DNA of 64,000 nucleotides from Pseudomonadota bacterium. Lineage in GTDB: Bacteria; Pseudomonadota; Alphaproteobacteria; Rhodobacterales; Rhodobacteraceae. The DNA lies in contig JAJXZX010000007.1 of the NCBI GenBank assembly GCA_021779835.1, positions 62,001 through 126,000 on the forward strand, read 5' to 3'. A program made the position numbers and the translations under genes. Under the pieces are notes generated by a model that was not told the origin of the DNA, made no database searches, and saw only the letters and a list, made by a program, of their open reading frames with translations. Positions 48,946-56,578 of the stretch are shown piece by piece (position 1 is the first letter of the stretch; each line of letters starts with the position of its first letter).

Positions 48946-50751
48946 TTATTCCCGCGCCAACGACAGCTGTCCGGCCTTGGCCTGCGATACCGTCACCGCC
49001 GGAGGGGGCGCAAGGTCTGGTCGCATCCCCAACAACGGCGCAGCGCGGCGAATAATCTCAGCCGCCACTGGCACCGCCGTATAGCCCGCCGTGCGCCGCA
49101 TCGCGCCATCCATGTAGTCCTGCGGCTCGTCCATCGTCACCACCAGCACATATTTCGGATCGTGCGCCGGAAACACACTGGCGAATGTCGAGATCACGCG
49201 GTCATGGTAATAGCCGCCCTGCGGGTCGGGTTTGTCCGCCGTGCCGGTTTTGCCACCCACATCATAGCCCTTCACATTGCCAAGCGAGGCGGTGCCGTTC
49301 GTCACCACGTCGCGCAACATAATGCGCAGTTTTTCCGAGGTCGCCTCGGAAACGATGCGCGGCCCCACCACCGGATGCTCTACCTTCAGAAGGGTCGGCT
49401 TCACCAAAGTGCCGCCATTGAGCATCGAGGCATAGGCCGCCGCCAGATGCAGCGGGCTAACCGCGATGCCATGGCCATAGGCAATTGTCATCGTAGAAAG
49501 ATCCGACCAGTTCGAAGGAATTTGCGGCCGCACGCCCGGCGCCTCGACCAGTTCCACGGGCGAGGGATCCAACAACCCCAGCGTCTTCAGAAACGCCTTC
49601 TGCTTCACGCCACCGATCAGCGTCGCAATCCGCGCCGCGCCGATGTTGGAGCTTTCCTTGATGACATCCGTCACCGAAAGCTGCGCGCCATAATTGTGGA
49701 AGTCGTGGATCTTGAACTTGCCCCAGATCAGCGGCCCCTTGGTGTCGATCATCGTCTGCGGCGTGATCAGGCCAAGATCCAGCGCCTGCCCAATGTCAAA
49801 GATCTTGAAGGTAGAGCCCAACTCGTACAGCCCCTGCACCGCACGGTTGAACAGCGGGCTGTCCGCCGCATCGCCCTTCACCAAAGGCGCCGGGCGGTTG
49901 TTGGGGTCAAAATCTGGCAACGAGGTCATGGCGATAATCTCGCCGGTGTGGGCATCCATCAAGATACCCGCCGCGCCCTTGGCGTTCATCATCTTCATGC
50001 CGGCGTCCAGCACTTCGCGCATTGTCGCCTGCACCGTCAGGTCAATCGACAACTGCAATGGCTGGCCCGCGTTCGCCGGATCACGCAGCGAGTCGTCAAA
50101 GCGTTTTTCGACCCCCGCCACGCCGATCAACTCTGCCGAATCGACGCCTTCGCGGCCAAATCCCGCGCCGCCAAGGATATGCGCCGCCAGATGCCCGTTC
50201 GGATACAGCCGCATATCGCGCGGCCCGAACAGCAACCCCGGATCGCCGATATCATGCACGGCCTGCATCTGCTCGGGTGACAGGGTCTTTTTGATCCAGA
50301 CAAACGTGCGCTCGCCGGTGAATTGCTTGGTCAGGCGATCCGCGTTGAGATCGGGAAAAATCTTGGCCAGCGATGTCGCCACCCGCGCGGGGTCAATCAT
50401 GTCCTGCGGCTGCGCATAGAGTGAATAAGTCGCAAGGTTCGTGGCCAACACGCGCCCGTTGCGGTCCACAATATCAGCGCGCTGCGCCAGAATCGTCGAG
50501 GTGGACGAAGCGACCTGAGGCTCTGACGGCTGCGACGCCGCCATCAGCCCCATGCGCGCGCCGACCAGCGTGAAGGCGGCAAAGAAGAACAGGCCCAGCA
50601 TCAACAGCCGCCCCTCTGCCTTGTCACGCGCCTTGTCACGCATCTCTTCGTGGCGCAGCCGGATATTCTCGCGCTCGATCACATCGGGGTTTTCACCCTT
50701 GTTGCGGGCCTGCAAAATACGCGCAAGCGGGCGCAGCGGCGTGCGGATCAT
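48946..50751 (-). CDS. ftsI: Septal transpeptidase FtsI (PBP3)
   Basis: 601 residues. One transmembrane segment after a basic N-terminus (LMLGLFFFAAFTLVGARMGL), then the non-catalytic domain IVDRNGRVLATNL, and the transpeptidase domain with SxxK as GSTFK, SSN in ESSNIGAAR, and KTGT in GGKTGTADKP. It crosslinks septal peptidoglycan with FtsW. Overlaps ftsL by four bases. Confidence 0.95.
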   Translation of the reverse strand: MIRTPLRPLARILQARNKGENPDVIERENIRLRHEEMRDKARDKAEGRLLMLGLFFFAAFTLVGARMGLMAASQPSEPQVASSTSTILAQRADIVDRNGRVLATNLATYSLYAQPQDMIDPARVATSLAKIFPDLNADRLTKQFTGERTFVWIKKTLSPEQMQAVHDIGDPGLLFGPRDMRLYPNGHLAAHILGGAGFGREGVDSAELIGVAGVEKRFDDSLRDPANAGQPLQLSIDLTVQATMREVLDAGMKMMNAKGAAGILMDAHTGEIIAMTSLPDFDPNNRPAPLVKGDAADSPLFNRAVQGLYELGSTFKIFDIGQALDLGLITPQTMIDTKGPLIWGKFKIHDFHNYGAQLSVTDVIKESSNIGAARIATLIGGVKQKAFLKTLGLLDPSPVELVEAPGVRPQIPSNWSDLSTMTIAYGHGIAVSPLHLAAAYASMLNGGTLVKPTLLKVEHPVVGPRIVSEATSEKLRIMLRDVVTNGTASLGNVKGYDVGGKTGTADKPDPQGGYYHDRVISTFASVFPAHDPKYVLVVTMDEPQDYMDGAMRRTAGYTAVPVAAEIIRRAAPLLGMRPDLAPPPAVTVSQAKAGQLSLARE

Positions 50752-51116
50752 GGCTTTGCTCCGGTCAGGGTCGCCGAGGTATCAACCGTCTTGGAAATCA
50801 CCAAACGCGCTACACCGCTTTGCGGCACCGCCTGCGGCATCGGCAGGTCTCCGATATTGCCGAACTGCTCTGGCGTCATCGGCAACAGGCCCAGCTTGTT
50901 GAAGTTCAGCATTGCAAGCTCACGCAGGCGCGACGGGCGGTTTTCAAAGGCCCATTCCGCCTGCTGCATCCCCAAACTCTCGTGCAACTGCCCGATTTCG
51001 CGTTGCAGCGCAGCCACTTCCTTGATCGAGTTTTGCGTCTGATAGTTCTGCCGATAGGCCCAGAACGCCAGCGCCATCACGGCCAGAGCAGACAACACAT
51101 AAAGGGCAGTGCGCAT
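50748..51116 (-). CDS. ftsL: Cell division protein FtsL
   Basis: 122 residues. A short cytoplasmic end, one membrane span (ALYVLSALAVMALAFWAY), and a leucine-zipper-like periplasmic coiled coil (NSIKEVAALQREIGQLHESL). It joins FtsQ and FtsB. Identified by topology and place between rsmH and ftsI; sequence conservation in the family is low. Confidence 0.85.
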   Translation of the reverse strand: MRTALYVLSALAVMALAFWAYRQNYQTQNSIKEVAALQREIGQLHESLGMQQAEWAFENRPSRLRELAMLNFNKLGLLPMTPEQFGNIGDLPMPQAVPQSGVARLVISKTVDTSATLTGAKP

Positions 51117-52120
51117 CAGTGGCGTCCTTTCTCGTCAATCATCGGCAGGCCAAGACCGCCACGCTCGGCGCCCCCCGCCGATGCCGCGGTCCGCATCCCG
51201 ACCCGCAGCTTGGCAGAGCGCGCGCGTGGGTTGTGGGCCAACTCATCCTCATCCGGCGCAACCGCGCGCCGCGTCAGCAGGGTAAATTGCGGCTCCACCG
51301 CCGCCTTTTCCGGTGCATAGCGGTTGGTGTTCGCCTCCATCCCCGACCGGCTCAGGAAAAACCGCTTTACGATGCGGTCCTCCAGCGAATGGAACGTCAC
51401 CACTGCCAGTTTGCCACCGGGTTTTAGCGCGCGTTCCGCCGCTTCCAGCCCCTCGACCAGTTCCAGAAACTCTTCGTTCACCGCGATGCGGATCGCCTGA
51501 AAGGTGCGCGTCGCCGGATGGCTTTGCCCCGGCTTCGGGCGCGGCAGGCACTTTTCGACCAGTCCAACCAACTGAAATGTTGTGACAATCGGCGCGATCT
51601 TGCGCGCGGCCCCGATCGCCCGCGCAATGCGGCGCGAGGCGCGCTCTTCCCCGTAATGATACAGAATGTCCGCCAGCTCTTCCTCTGACGCCGTATTCAC
51701 CAGATCGGCGGCGCTTGTCCCAGCCTGGCTCATCCGCATGTCCAGCGGCCCGTCGCGCATAAAGGAAAACCCGCGCTCGGCCAGATCCAGCTGCATCGAC
51801 GACACGCCCAGATCCAGCACCACGCCGTCCAGCGGCTCGCCCGCCAATACGTCAAGCTTGGAAAACGTGCCCTCAACCAGCCGCAGACGGTCGCCATAGG
51901 CACCGGCCCACGCGCTTGCCATCTCGAACGCCAGCGGGTCGCGATCGACACCGATCACCACCGCCGCCCCGGCCTCCAGCAGCCCGCGCGCATAGCCGCC
52001 CGCACCAAAGGTGCCGTCCAGCCAGACGCCGGTAACAGGTGCAACCGCCGCCAGCAAAGGTTTCAGCAAAACCGGAACGTGAGGGGCTTCCGAGGCACTT
52101 TTATGCCCCACCGCAGCCAT
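51116..52120 (-). CDS. rsmH: 16S rRNA m4C1402 methyltransferase
   Basis: 334 residues. SAM-dependent enzyme methylating C1402. [30 protein letters not shown] (SAM loop), [14 protein letters not shown] and [16 protein letters not shown] are diagnostic. It overlaps ftsL by one base and follows mraZ by three. Confidence 0.96.
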   Translation of the reverse strand: MAAVGHKSASEAPHVPVLLKPLLAAVAPVTGVWLDGTFGAGGYARGLLEAGAAVVIGVDRDPLAFEMASAWAGAYGDRLRLVEGTFSKLDVLAGEPLDGVVLDLGVSSMQLDLAERGFSFMRDGPLDMRMSQAGTSAADLVNTASEEELADILYHYGEERASRRIARAIGAARKIAPIVTTFQLVGLVEKCLPRPKPGQSHPATRTFQAIRIAVNEEFLELVEGLEAAERALKPGGKLAVVTFHSLEDRIVKRFFLSRSGMEANTNRYAPEKAAVEPQFTLLTRRAVAPDEDELAHNPRARSAKLRVGMRTAASAGGAERGGLGLPMIDEKGRH

Positions 52121-52123
52121 CCC

Positions 52124-52627
52124 TCATTCCCCCCGCGCGCGGCTCAGAAGCGACAGCGCGTCCACGTTCTTGGGAAGTTGGTCAAGGTAGGCCTCGGTTT
52201 CCGCCACCGAATCCGCCTCGTAAGTCTCGGGTTTCCAGATCTGGAACGTATCAGAGGACGCCACGAACACCGCCTCGCCGTCCAGCGCGATCTTTTCGCG
52301 GGCTTTCGGCGGCAGCACGATGCGCCCGTCTTCGTCCACTTCCGCCTGATGCGACTGGCCGGAGGTCATGCGCTCCAGCACGCGTCGTTCTTCGGACCCG
52401 CGCGGCAGGGCAAGGATTTGCTCGTCCACCTCGTTGATCGCCTCCATCGAAAAGCACTCGAGGAACTTCCGCCGATGGTCGCCGTACATGATGATGAATT
52501 TCGGGCGTTGCCCTTCGCGCCAGTCAGGATCGCCTGCTTCCAGAACGCGGCGAAAGGACGCCGGGATCGAGACCCTGCCCTTCGCATCAACCTTTAGGTT
52601 GAACTCGCCTCTGAAAATGCGCGCCAC
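52124..52627 (-). CDS. mraZ: Transcriptional regulator MraZ
   Basis: 167 residues from the GTG at 52627 with AAGGAG nine bases upstream; MARIFRGEFNLKVDAKGRVS is the standard N-terminus, so the longer ATG frame to 52729 is rejected. Two AbrB-like MraZ domains: FNLKVDAKGRVSIPASFRRV and VDEDGRIVLPPKAREKI. MraZ binds repeats in its own promoter and controls the dcw operon. It is the first gene of the run. Confidence 0.95.
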   Translation of the reverse strand: MARIFRGEFNLKVDAKGRVSIPASFRRVLEAGDPDWREGQRPKFIIMYGDHRRKFLECFSMEAINEVDEQILALPRGSEERRVLERMTSGQSHQAEVDEDGRIVLPPKAREKIALDGEAVFVASSDTFQIWKPETYEADSVAETEAYLDQLPKNVDALSLLSRARGE

Positions 52628-53040
52628 CTGTCCGCGCTCCTTGTCAATCACTGTCCCGTTTCGCACCCGCCGATAAGAAAAACGGCGGTCGAGCTGCTGC
52701 CACTGCCCGAACCGCCGCCCTCGTCCCATCGCTGGGTATGTCCGGCTGCGCGTGCCACCTGGGGGGATGTCTGCTCGCTCGCGCGTCGGATCTCTTCAGT
52801 CACGATGTAAGCGGAGCCTGTATGATACCTGCCTCGGATGCTTGTTTGGGGTCTTTAGCGCCCCTTAACCTGCCCGCTTTTCGTGATGCTAGGGATGACA
52901 TGGGATTTCATGGAAATCAATGGTCAAATTTGGGAGCCCGCCACAAGACCTCGTTCCCCAAGGTCTGGAAACCCCATAACTTGTGGAGAAACATCAACCA
53001 GAAACGCAAAACCTAGCGCGACAGGAAAGTGAGACCGCTA
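52628..53040 (-). ncRNA. Extended mraZ 5' leader, candidate UpsM sRNA
   Basis: No gene is seen in the roughly 410 bases before mraZ. In Rhodobacter sphaeroides the dcw cluster has an unusually long leader that yields the abundant sRNA UpsM; position and length here fit. On the minus strand a candidate -10 TATATG (53046-53041) would start transcription near 53034. Hairpins seen include AGACCT/AGGTCT (52966-52961 with 52951-52946) and GGGG/CCCC (52864-52861 with 52851-52848), the latter a weak terminator candidate. Exact ends are not resolved and primary-sequence identity to UpsM is not checked. The part from 53086 to 53236 shows nothing I can name. Confidence 0.45.
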
Positions 53041-53060
53041 CATATAGACGGATGAATTTC

Positions 53061-53085
53061 TTCCGGCATTTCCCATAAAATCCCG
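53061..53085 (-). promoter_or_regulatory. MraZ-box-like triple direct repeat
   Basis: On the minus strand CGGGA-N5-TGGGA-N5-CGGAA reads from 53085 to 53061, a 10-base period. In E. coli MraZ binds TGGG-type repeats with five-base spacers. It lies just upstream of the candidate TATATG, about 430 bases before the mraZ start. The third repeat is imperfect. Confidence 0.4.
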
Positions 53086-53236
53086 AAATTTCATAAAGGC
53101 ATGCGGGGCCTGCGGAGTTCCTCCGGCTGGCTTGCTGCGAATCTTAGCAAAATAAGGGAAATATCACGGCCAGACACGGCGCAGTGATTCGGTTTTAACG
53201 GCCCGGTGCCGCTTTGGCGCCCCGGCGCCATGAATT

Positions 53237-53265
53237 CCCACGCCCGACCACAAGCCGGGCGTGGG
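53237..53265 (-). terminator. Strong hairpin after mrp
   Basis: CCCACGCCCG (53237-53246) and CGGGCGTGGG (53256-53265) form a perfect 10-bp stem with a nine-base loop, eight bases after the mrp stop. The U run is short. Confidence 0.7.
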
Positions 53266-53273
53266 CTGGGTTC

Positions 53274-54347
53274 TCAGGCCAGACCGCCTGCCACCAGACC
53301 CTTGGCAATCCTCGCATAGGCGTCGGCAATCGGCCCCTCGCCCGCCGCGATCGGCGTGCCCGAGTCGCCTGCCAGCCGCACCGACAGATCCAACGGGATC
53401 TCGCCCAGCAACGGCACGCCCAGCTTCGCCGCCTCAACCCGCACACCGCCGTGGCCAAAGATATGCTCTTCATGGCCACAGTTCGGGCAGACATAGGTCG
53501 ACATGTTCTCGATCATGCCCAGTATCGGCGTCTTGAGCGTCTGGAACATGTTGATCGCCTTGCGCGCATCCAACAGCGCCACGTCCTGCGGGGTCGAGAC
53601 GATAATCGCCCCGGTCACCTGCGTGCGCTGGCCCAGCGTCAGTTGCACATCACCCGTTCCCGGTGGCAAATCGATGATAAGCACATCCAGCTTGCCCCAA
53701 GCCACCTGAGTCAGCAATTGCTGCAAGGCCCCCATCAGCATCGGCCCGCGCCAGATCACCGCCTGATCTTCCTTCAGCAACAACCCCAGCGACATCATCG
53801 TCACCCCATGCGCCACCGGCGGCACGATCACTTTGCCGTCCGGCGCATCGGGGCGCTTTGTCACCCCCATCATGCGCGGCTGCGAGGGGCCGTAGATATC
53901 CGCATCCAACAAGCCAACCCGCCGACCCTGCCGCGCCAACGCCACCGCGAGGTTAGAGGCGACCGTGGATTTCCCCACCCCGCCCTTGCCCGACGCAATC
54001 GCCAGAATGCGGTCCACGCCGTCAACCTTGGCCGGACCGCCGGTCTGCGGTGTCGGATGCCCGCCGATTTTCAGCGAGGGCGGCGGCGGCTTCACCGCAG
54101 GCCCATGCGCCGTCAAAACCACATTCGCCGCCGTGACACCCGGCAGCTTGCGCACCAACTCCTCCGCCGCGCGGCTGATCGGCTCCATCCGCTTCGCCGT
54201 CTCGGGGTCCGGCGCCTCAATCACGAATCGCACCACGCTGCCCTCGATTGACAGCGCGCGAACCATGTCGTTTGTCACCAGATCGCCGCCGCCCGGCAAC
54301 GCCAAACGTCGGAGTTCCGACAACACATCCTCGCGCGAGATTGCCAT
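53274..54347 (-). CDS. mrp: Mrp/NBP35-family Fe-S cluster carrier ATPase
   Basis: 357 residues. N-terminal MIP18-like domain (about 1-75), then P-loop GKGGVGKST at residues 120-128, and C-terminal YVCPNCGHEEH, whose CxxC pair bridges a cluster between two subunits. It transfers Fe-S clusters to apoproteins. AAGGGA precedes the ATG at 54347; an in-frame start at 54383 is rejected. Divergent from ccaF1. Confidence 0.94.
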   Translation of the reverse strand: MAISREDVLSELRRLALPGGGDLVTNDMVRALSIEGSVVRFVIEAPDPETAKRMEPISRAAEELVRKLPGVTAANVVLTAHGPAVKPPPPSLKIGGHPTPQTGGPAKVDGVDRILAIASGKGGVGKSTVASNLAVALARQGRRVGLLDADIYGPSQPRMMGVTKRPDAPDGKVIVPPVAHGVTMMSLGLLLKEDQAVIWRGPMLMGALQQLLTQVAWGKLDVLIIDLPPGTGDVQLTLGQRTQVTGAIIVSTPQDVALLDARKAINMFQTLKTPILGMIENMSTYVCPNCGHEEHIFGHGGVRVEAAKLGVPLLGEIPLDLSVRLAGDSGTPIAAGEGPIADAYARIAKGLVAGGLA

Positions 54348-54597
54348 ATTCTTTCCCTTCCGCCCATTCGAAGGGCATACCATGTCGCCTTTTGGGCAGA
54401 GAGCAAGGGCTCACATGCGAATTGCACCATATTTAGGCAACCCGTTGATTTACGCTACGGAAATAGGTCAGTAGTGGTTATGCAAATGCTGCATGGCAGC
54501 GTTGATCATTTGGTCCATTGTGCATCCGCAGCATCGGCGTATGTTTGCCCTAACAGCGAACGGCAATCGTTTGCACCGGATAATTTGAGGCACTGAA

Positions 54598-54813
54598 ATG
54601 GCTTATATGAACATCGCCCAAGTCGCAGAAAGTGGTCTTCGTGATCGCATCTCGGCTTTGGTCAAAACCTACCACACCGCAGCCGCCCGTCGCGCCATCT
54701 ATCGTCAGACGGTGCGCGAGCTTGACGCGCTGTCGGATCGCGAGCTGGCTGATCTTGGCATTGCCCGTTCGATGATTACGCGCATCGCCCTCGACGCGGC
54801 GAACGCGAACTGA
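54598..54813 (+). CDS. ccaF1: DUF1127 small protein, CcaF1-like
   Basis: 71 residues. The C-terminal DUF1127 helix-turn-helix-like motif reads AIYRQTVRELDALSDRELAD then LGIARSMI. GAGG lies eight bases before the ATG. In R. sphaeroides the DUF1127 protein CcaF1 (RSP_6037) is an RNA-binding protein co-transcribed with CcsR1-4 under RpoHI/RpoHII; the same order here supports orthology. An inverted repeat GCGAACG/CGTTTGC (one mismatch, 54556-54574) lies upstream, but no promoter could be fixed. Confidence 0.85.
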   Translation: MAYMNIAQVAESGLRDRISALVKTYHTAAARRAIYRQTVRELDALSDRELADLGIARSMITRIALDAANAN

Positions 54814-54820
54814 GTTTACC

Positions 54821-54899
54821 GCAAGGCCCTCTCCTCCTCCCTGGGTCTTGCATATCTCGCGGCGATATCTACCTCCTCCCAGATATCGCCGCACTTTTC
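54821..54899 (+). ncRNA. ccsR1: Cuckoo-family sRNA, CcsR1-like
   Basis: Two hairpins each show CCTCCTCCC in the loop. Stem 1: GCAAGGCCC (54821-54829) with GGGTCTTGC (54843-54851), one G-U, motif at 54833-54841. Stem 2: GCGGCGATATCT (54859-54870) with AGATATCGCCGC (54881-54892), perfect 12 bp, loop ACCTCCTCCC, then TTTT. The structure matches the CcsR/cuckoo RNAs; the loop is anti-Shine-Dalgarno-like. Confidence 0.88.
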
Positions 54900-54939
54900 T
54901 TCCGGGGCCCGGTCGTAAGACCCTGCCCCACACCAGACG

Positions 54940-55014
54940 CGGTCGGCCCCTCCTCCTCCCTGGGCCGAGCGTTGCAAGAGCGGCGGTGCCTATCCTCCTC
55001 CCGGGCGCCGCCGC
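54940..55014 (+). ncRNA. ccsR2: Cuckoo-family sRNA, CcsR2-like
   Basis: Stem 1: TCGGCCC (54943-54949) with GGGCCGA (54962-54968), extended past one mismatch, motif CCTCCTCCC at 54952-54960. Stem 2: GCGGCGGTGCC (54980-54990) with GGCGCCGCCGC (55004-55014), one wobble, motif at 54994-55002. Same double-hairpin plan as the first unit, with different stem sequences. Confidence 0.86.
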
Positions 55015-55052
55015 ACTTGACCCCTTCCGGGCCCCTTGGCCCAAGCAAGATC

Positions 55053-55130
55053 CGACCCGCCCTCTCCTCCTCCCTGGGTTTGGTCGTGATACGGCGGCAG
55101 CAACCCTCCTCCTCCCTGGGTGCGGCTGCC
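55053..55130 (+). ncRNA. ccsR3: Cuckoo-family sRNA, CcsR3-like
   Basis: Stem 1: CGACC/GGTCG outer and GCCC/GGGT inner, with a small internal loop (55053-55086), motif at 55066-55074. Stem 2: GGCAGC (55096-55101) with GCTGCC (55125-55130), plus ACCC/GGGT near the loop, motif at 55108-55116. This is the least regular of the four. Confidence 0.8.
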
Positions 55131-55167
55131 ATTCCATACCGGAACCAACAGGTTCCGTGACATCGCG

Positions 55168-55250
55168 CCGGTCCTCTCCTCCTCCCTGGGCCGGTTGTGA
55201 CAAGAGCGGCGGCGCCCACCTCCTCCCGGGCGTCGCCGTATTTTGTTTTC
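55168..55250 (+). ncRNA. ccsR4: Cuckoo-family sRNA, CcsR4-like
   Basis: Stem 1: CCGGTCC (55168-55174) with GGGCCGG (55188-55194), motif at 55178-55186. Stem 2: CGGCGGCGCCC (55207-55217) with GGGCGTCGCCG (55228-55238), 11 bp with one G-U, loop ACCTCCTCCC, followed by ATTTTGTTTT, an intrinsic terminator closing the array. Confidence 0.87.
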
Positions 55251-55327
55251 GGGGGGCTTTTCCAAATCCAAACGCAATGCCTTCGGCATTACCCCTTTAC
55301 TCTCGCCGCTCACGCGGCTCGGGATCT

Positions 55328-55349
55328 GAGTATTTTTGCCAAAAAGAAG
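55328..55349 (+). repeat. Extragenic repeat, copy 5 (partial)
   Basis: GAGTATTTTTGCCAAAAAGA then AG matches the core of the left arm at 17373-17404. It lies between the sRNA array and benE; the rest of 55251-55415 shows no gene. Confidence 0.6.
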
Positions 55350-55415
55350 CGAAAGGCGTGCTTGCCCGTGGAAAGCCGCGCCGCTAGCGTCCGCGCAATC
55401 GGGCGAGGGACAAAC

Positions 55416-56567
55416 ATGCGGATTTCAACGATTTCGGCCGCCGCCGTCGCGGCACTTGTGGGCTACGGCAGCACCATCGCGCTGATCCTCGCCGCCGCCG
55501 CCGCGCTTGGGGCCTCGCCTGCGCAGACCTCGTCGTGGGTGCTGGCGATCTGTCTGGTCACCGCAATCGGCACTGCCGCGCTGAGCCTGTGGACGCGCAT
55601 CCCGGTCATTCTGGCGTGGTCGACCCCCGGCGCAGCGTTGATCGCCGCGACGCACGGCATCGCCTTTGCCGAAGGGGTCGGCGCCTTTCTGTTTGCCGCG
55701 CTGCTGATCGTGCTGACCGGCGTGATCCGCCCGCTCGGCCGTCTGATCGGCGCGCTGCCGCCCTCCATCGCCTCGGGGATGCTGGCGGGCGTTCTGCTGC
55801 CCTTCTGTCTGGAGGTGCCAAAAGACGCCGCCGCGCTGCCCGGCCTTGTGCTGCCGGTGGTGGCGATTTTCGCGCTGATCCGGTTGATTAACCCGGCCTA
55901 TGCCGTGCTTGCGGCGCTTGCCGTGGGCGTCGCGCTGACATTTGGCACTGGCACGCCGCTGCCCGCCGTCGCCATGGCTTTACCCAGCCTGCAAGGCACC
56001 CTGCCGGTGTGGAGCCTGTCAACCCTGATCGGCCTCGGTCTGCCGCTATATCTGGTGACGATGGCCTCGCAAAACCTGCCCGGATTCGCGGTGCTGCAAG
56101 GTGCCGGATACGAGCCGCCGGTGCGCAAGGCGCTGACCGTCACTGGCGCGCTGTCGGGCATTGGCGCGCTGTTTGGTGCCCACACGCTGAACATGGCCGC
56201 GATCACCGCCGCGATTTGCCTTGGCGATGACGTTCACCCCGACCGCGCCAAACGCTGGACCGTCGGTCTGTCATACGCGTTCTGGTGGGCGGTGCTTGGT
56301 CTGTTCGGCCCGGTGATTCTGGCGGGCATTCACGCGGTGCCGCCCGCCTTGATTGCCACAATTGCGGGGCTCGCGTTGATCAACCCGACGATTGGCGCGC
56401 TCAGTGCAGCGTTTTCCGAGCCGCGCCACCGTTTTGCCGCGGCGACCACGCTGATCACTGCCGCCTCCGGCGTTGCGGCCTTTGGCATCGGCGCGGCCTT
56501 CTGGGGTTTGCTGGCGGGCCTTGCCGTGCATCTGATGGAAAGCCTGCGTGACCGGCTGAAGCGCTAG
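55416..56567 (+). CDS. benE: BenE-family benzoate/H+ symporter-like membrane protein
   Basis: 383 residues with about twelve membrane segments. WSTPGAALIAATHGIAFAEG and GAHTLNMAAITAAICLGDD-type block are characteristic of the BenE family, related to the NCS2/SulP fold. The start at 55416 has GAGGGA upstream; the longer frame to 55197 lies in the RNA array and is rejected. True substrate unproven; no ben catabolic genes are nearby. Converges with uvrD. Confidence 0.9.
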   Translation: MRISTISAAAVAALVGYGSTIALILAAAAALGASPAQTSSWVLAICLVTAIGTAALSLWTRIPVILAWSTPGAALIAATHGIAFAEGVGAFLFAALLIVLTGVIRPLGRLIGALPPSIASGMLAGVLLPFCLEVPKDAAALPGLVLPVVAIFALIRLINPAYAVLAALAVGVALTFGTGTPLPAVAMALPSLQGTLPVWSLSTLIGLGLPLYLVTMASQNLPGFAVLQGAGYEPPVRKALTVTGALSGIGALFGAHTLNMAAITAAICLGDDVHPDRAKRWTVGLSYAFWWAVLGLFGPVILAGIHAVPPALIATIAGLALINPTIGALSAAFSEPRHRFAAATTLITAASGVAAFGIGAAFWGLLAGLAVHLMESLRDRLKR

Positions 56568-56578
56568 GCTTGCAGCCC

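Noticed and set aside
52738..53016. 92-codon plus-strand ORF in the mraZ leader
   Set aside because: Low-complexity residue use, no ribosome-binding site, and it lies opposite the presumed leader transcript.
52738..53236. RNase P RNA ahead of the dcw cluster
   Set aside because: I looked for the conserved GAGGAAAGTCC block on both strands and did not find it in this gap.
54556..54574. GAAC-N7-GTTT near ccaF1 as a LexA box
   Set aside because: LexA boxes of this group need GTTC-N7-GTTC in direct orientation; this is an imperfect inverted repeat.
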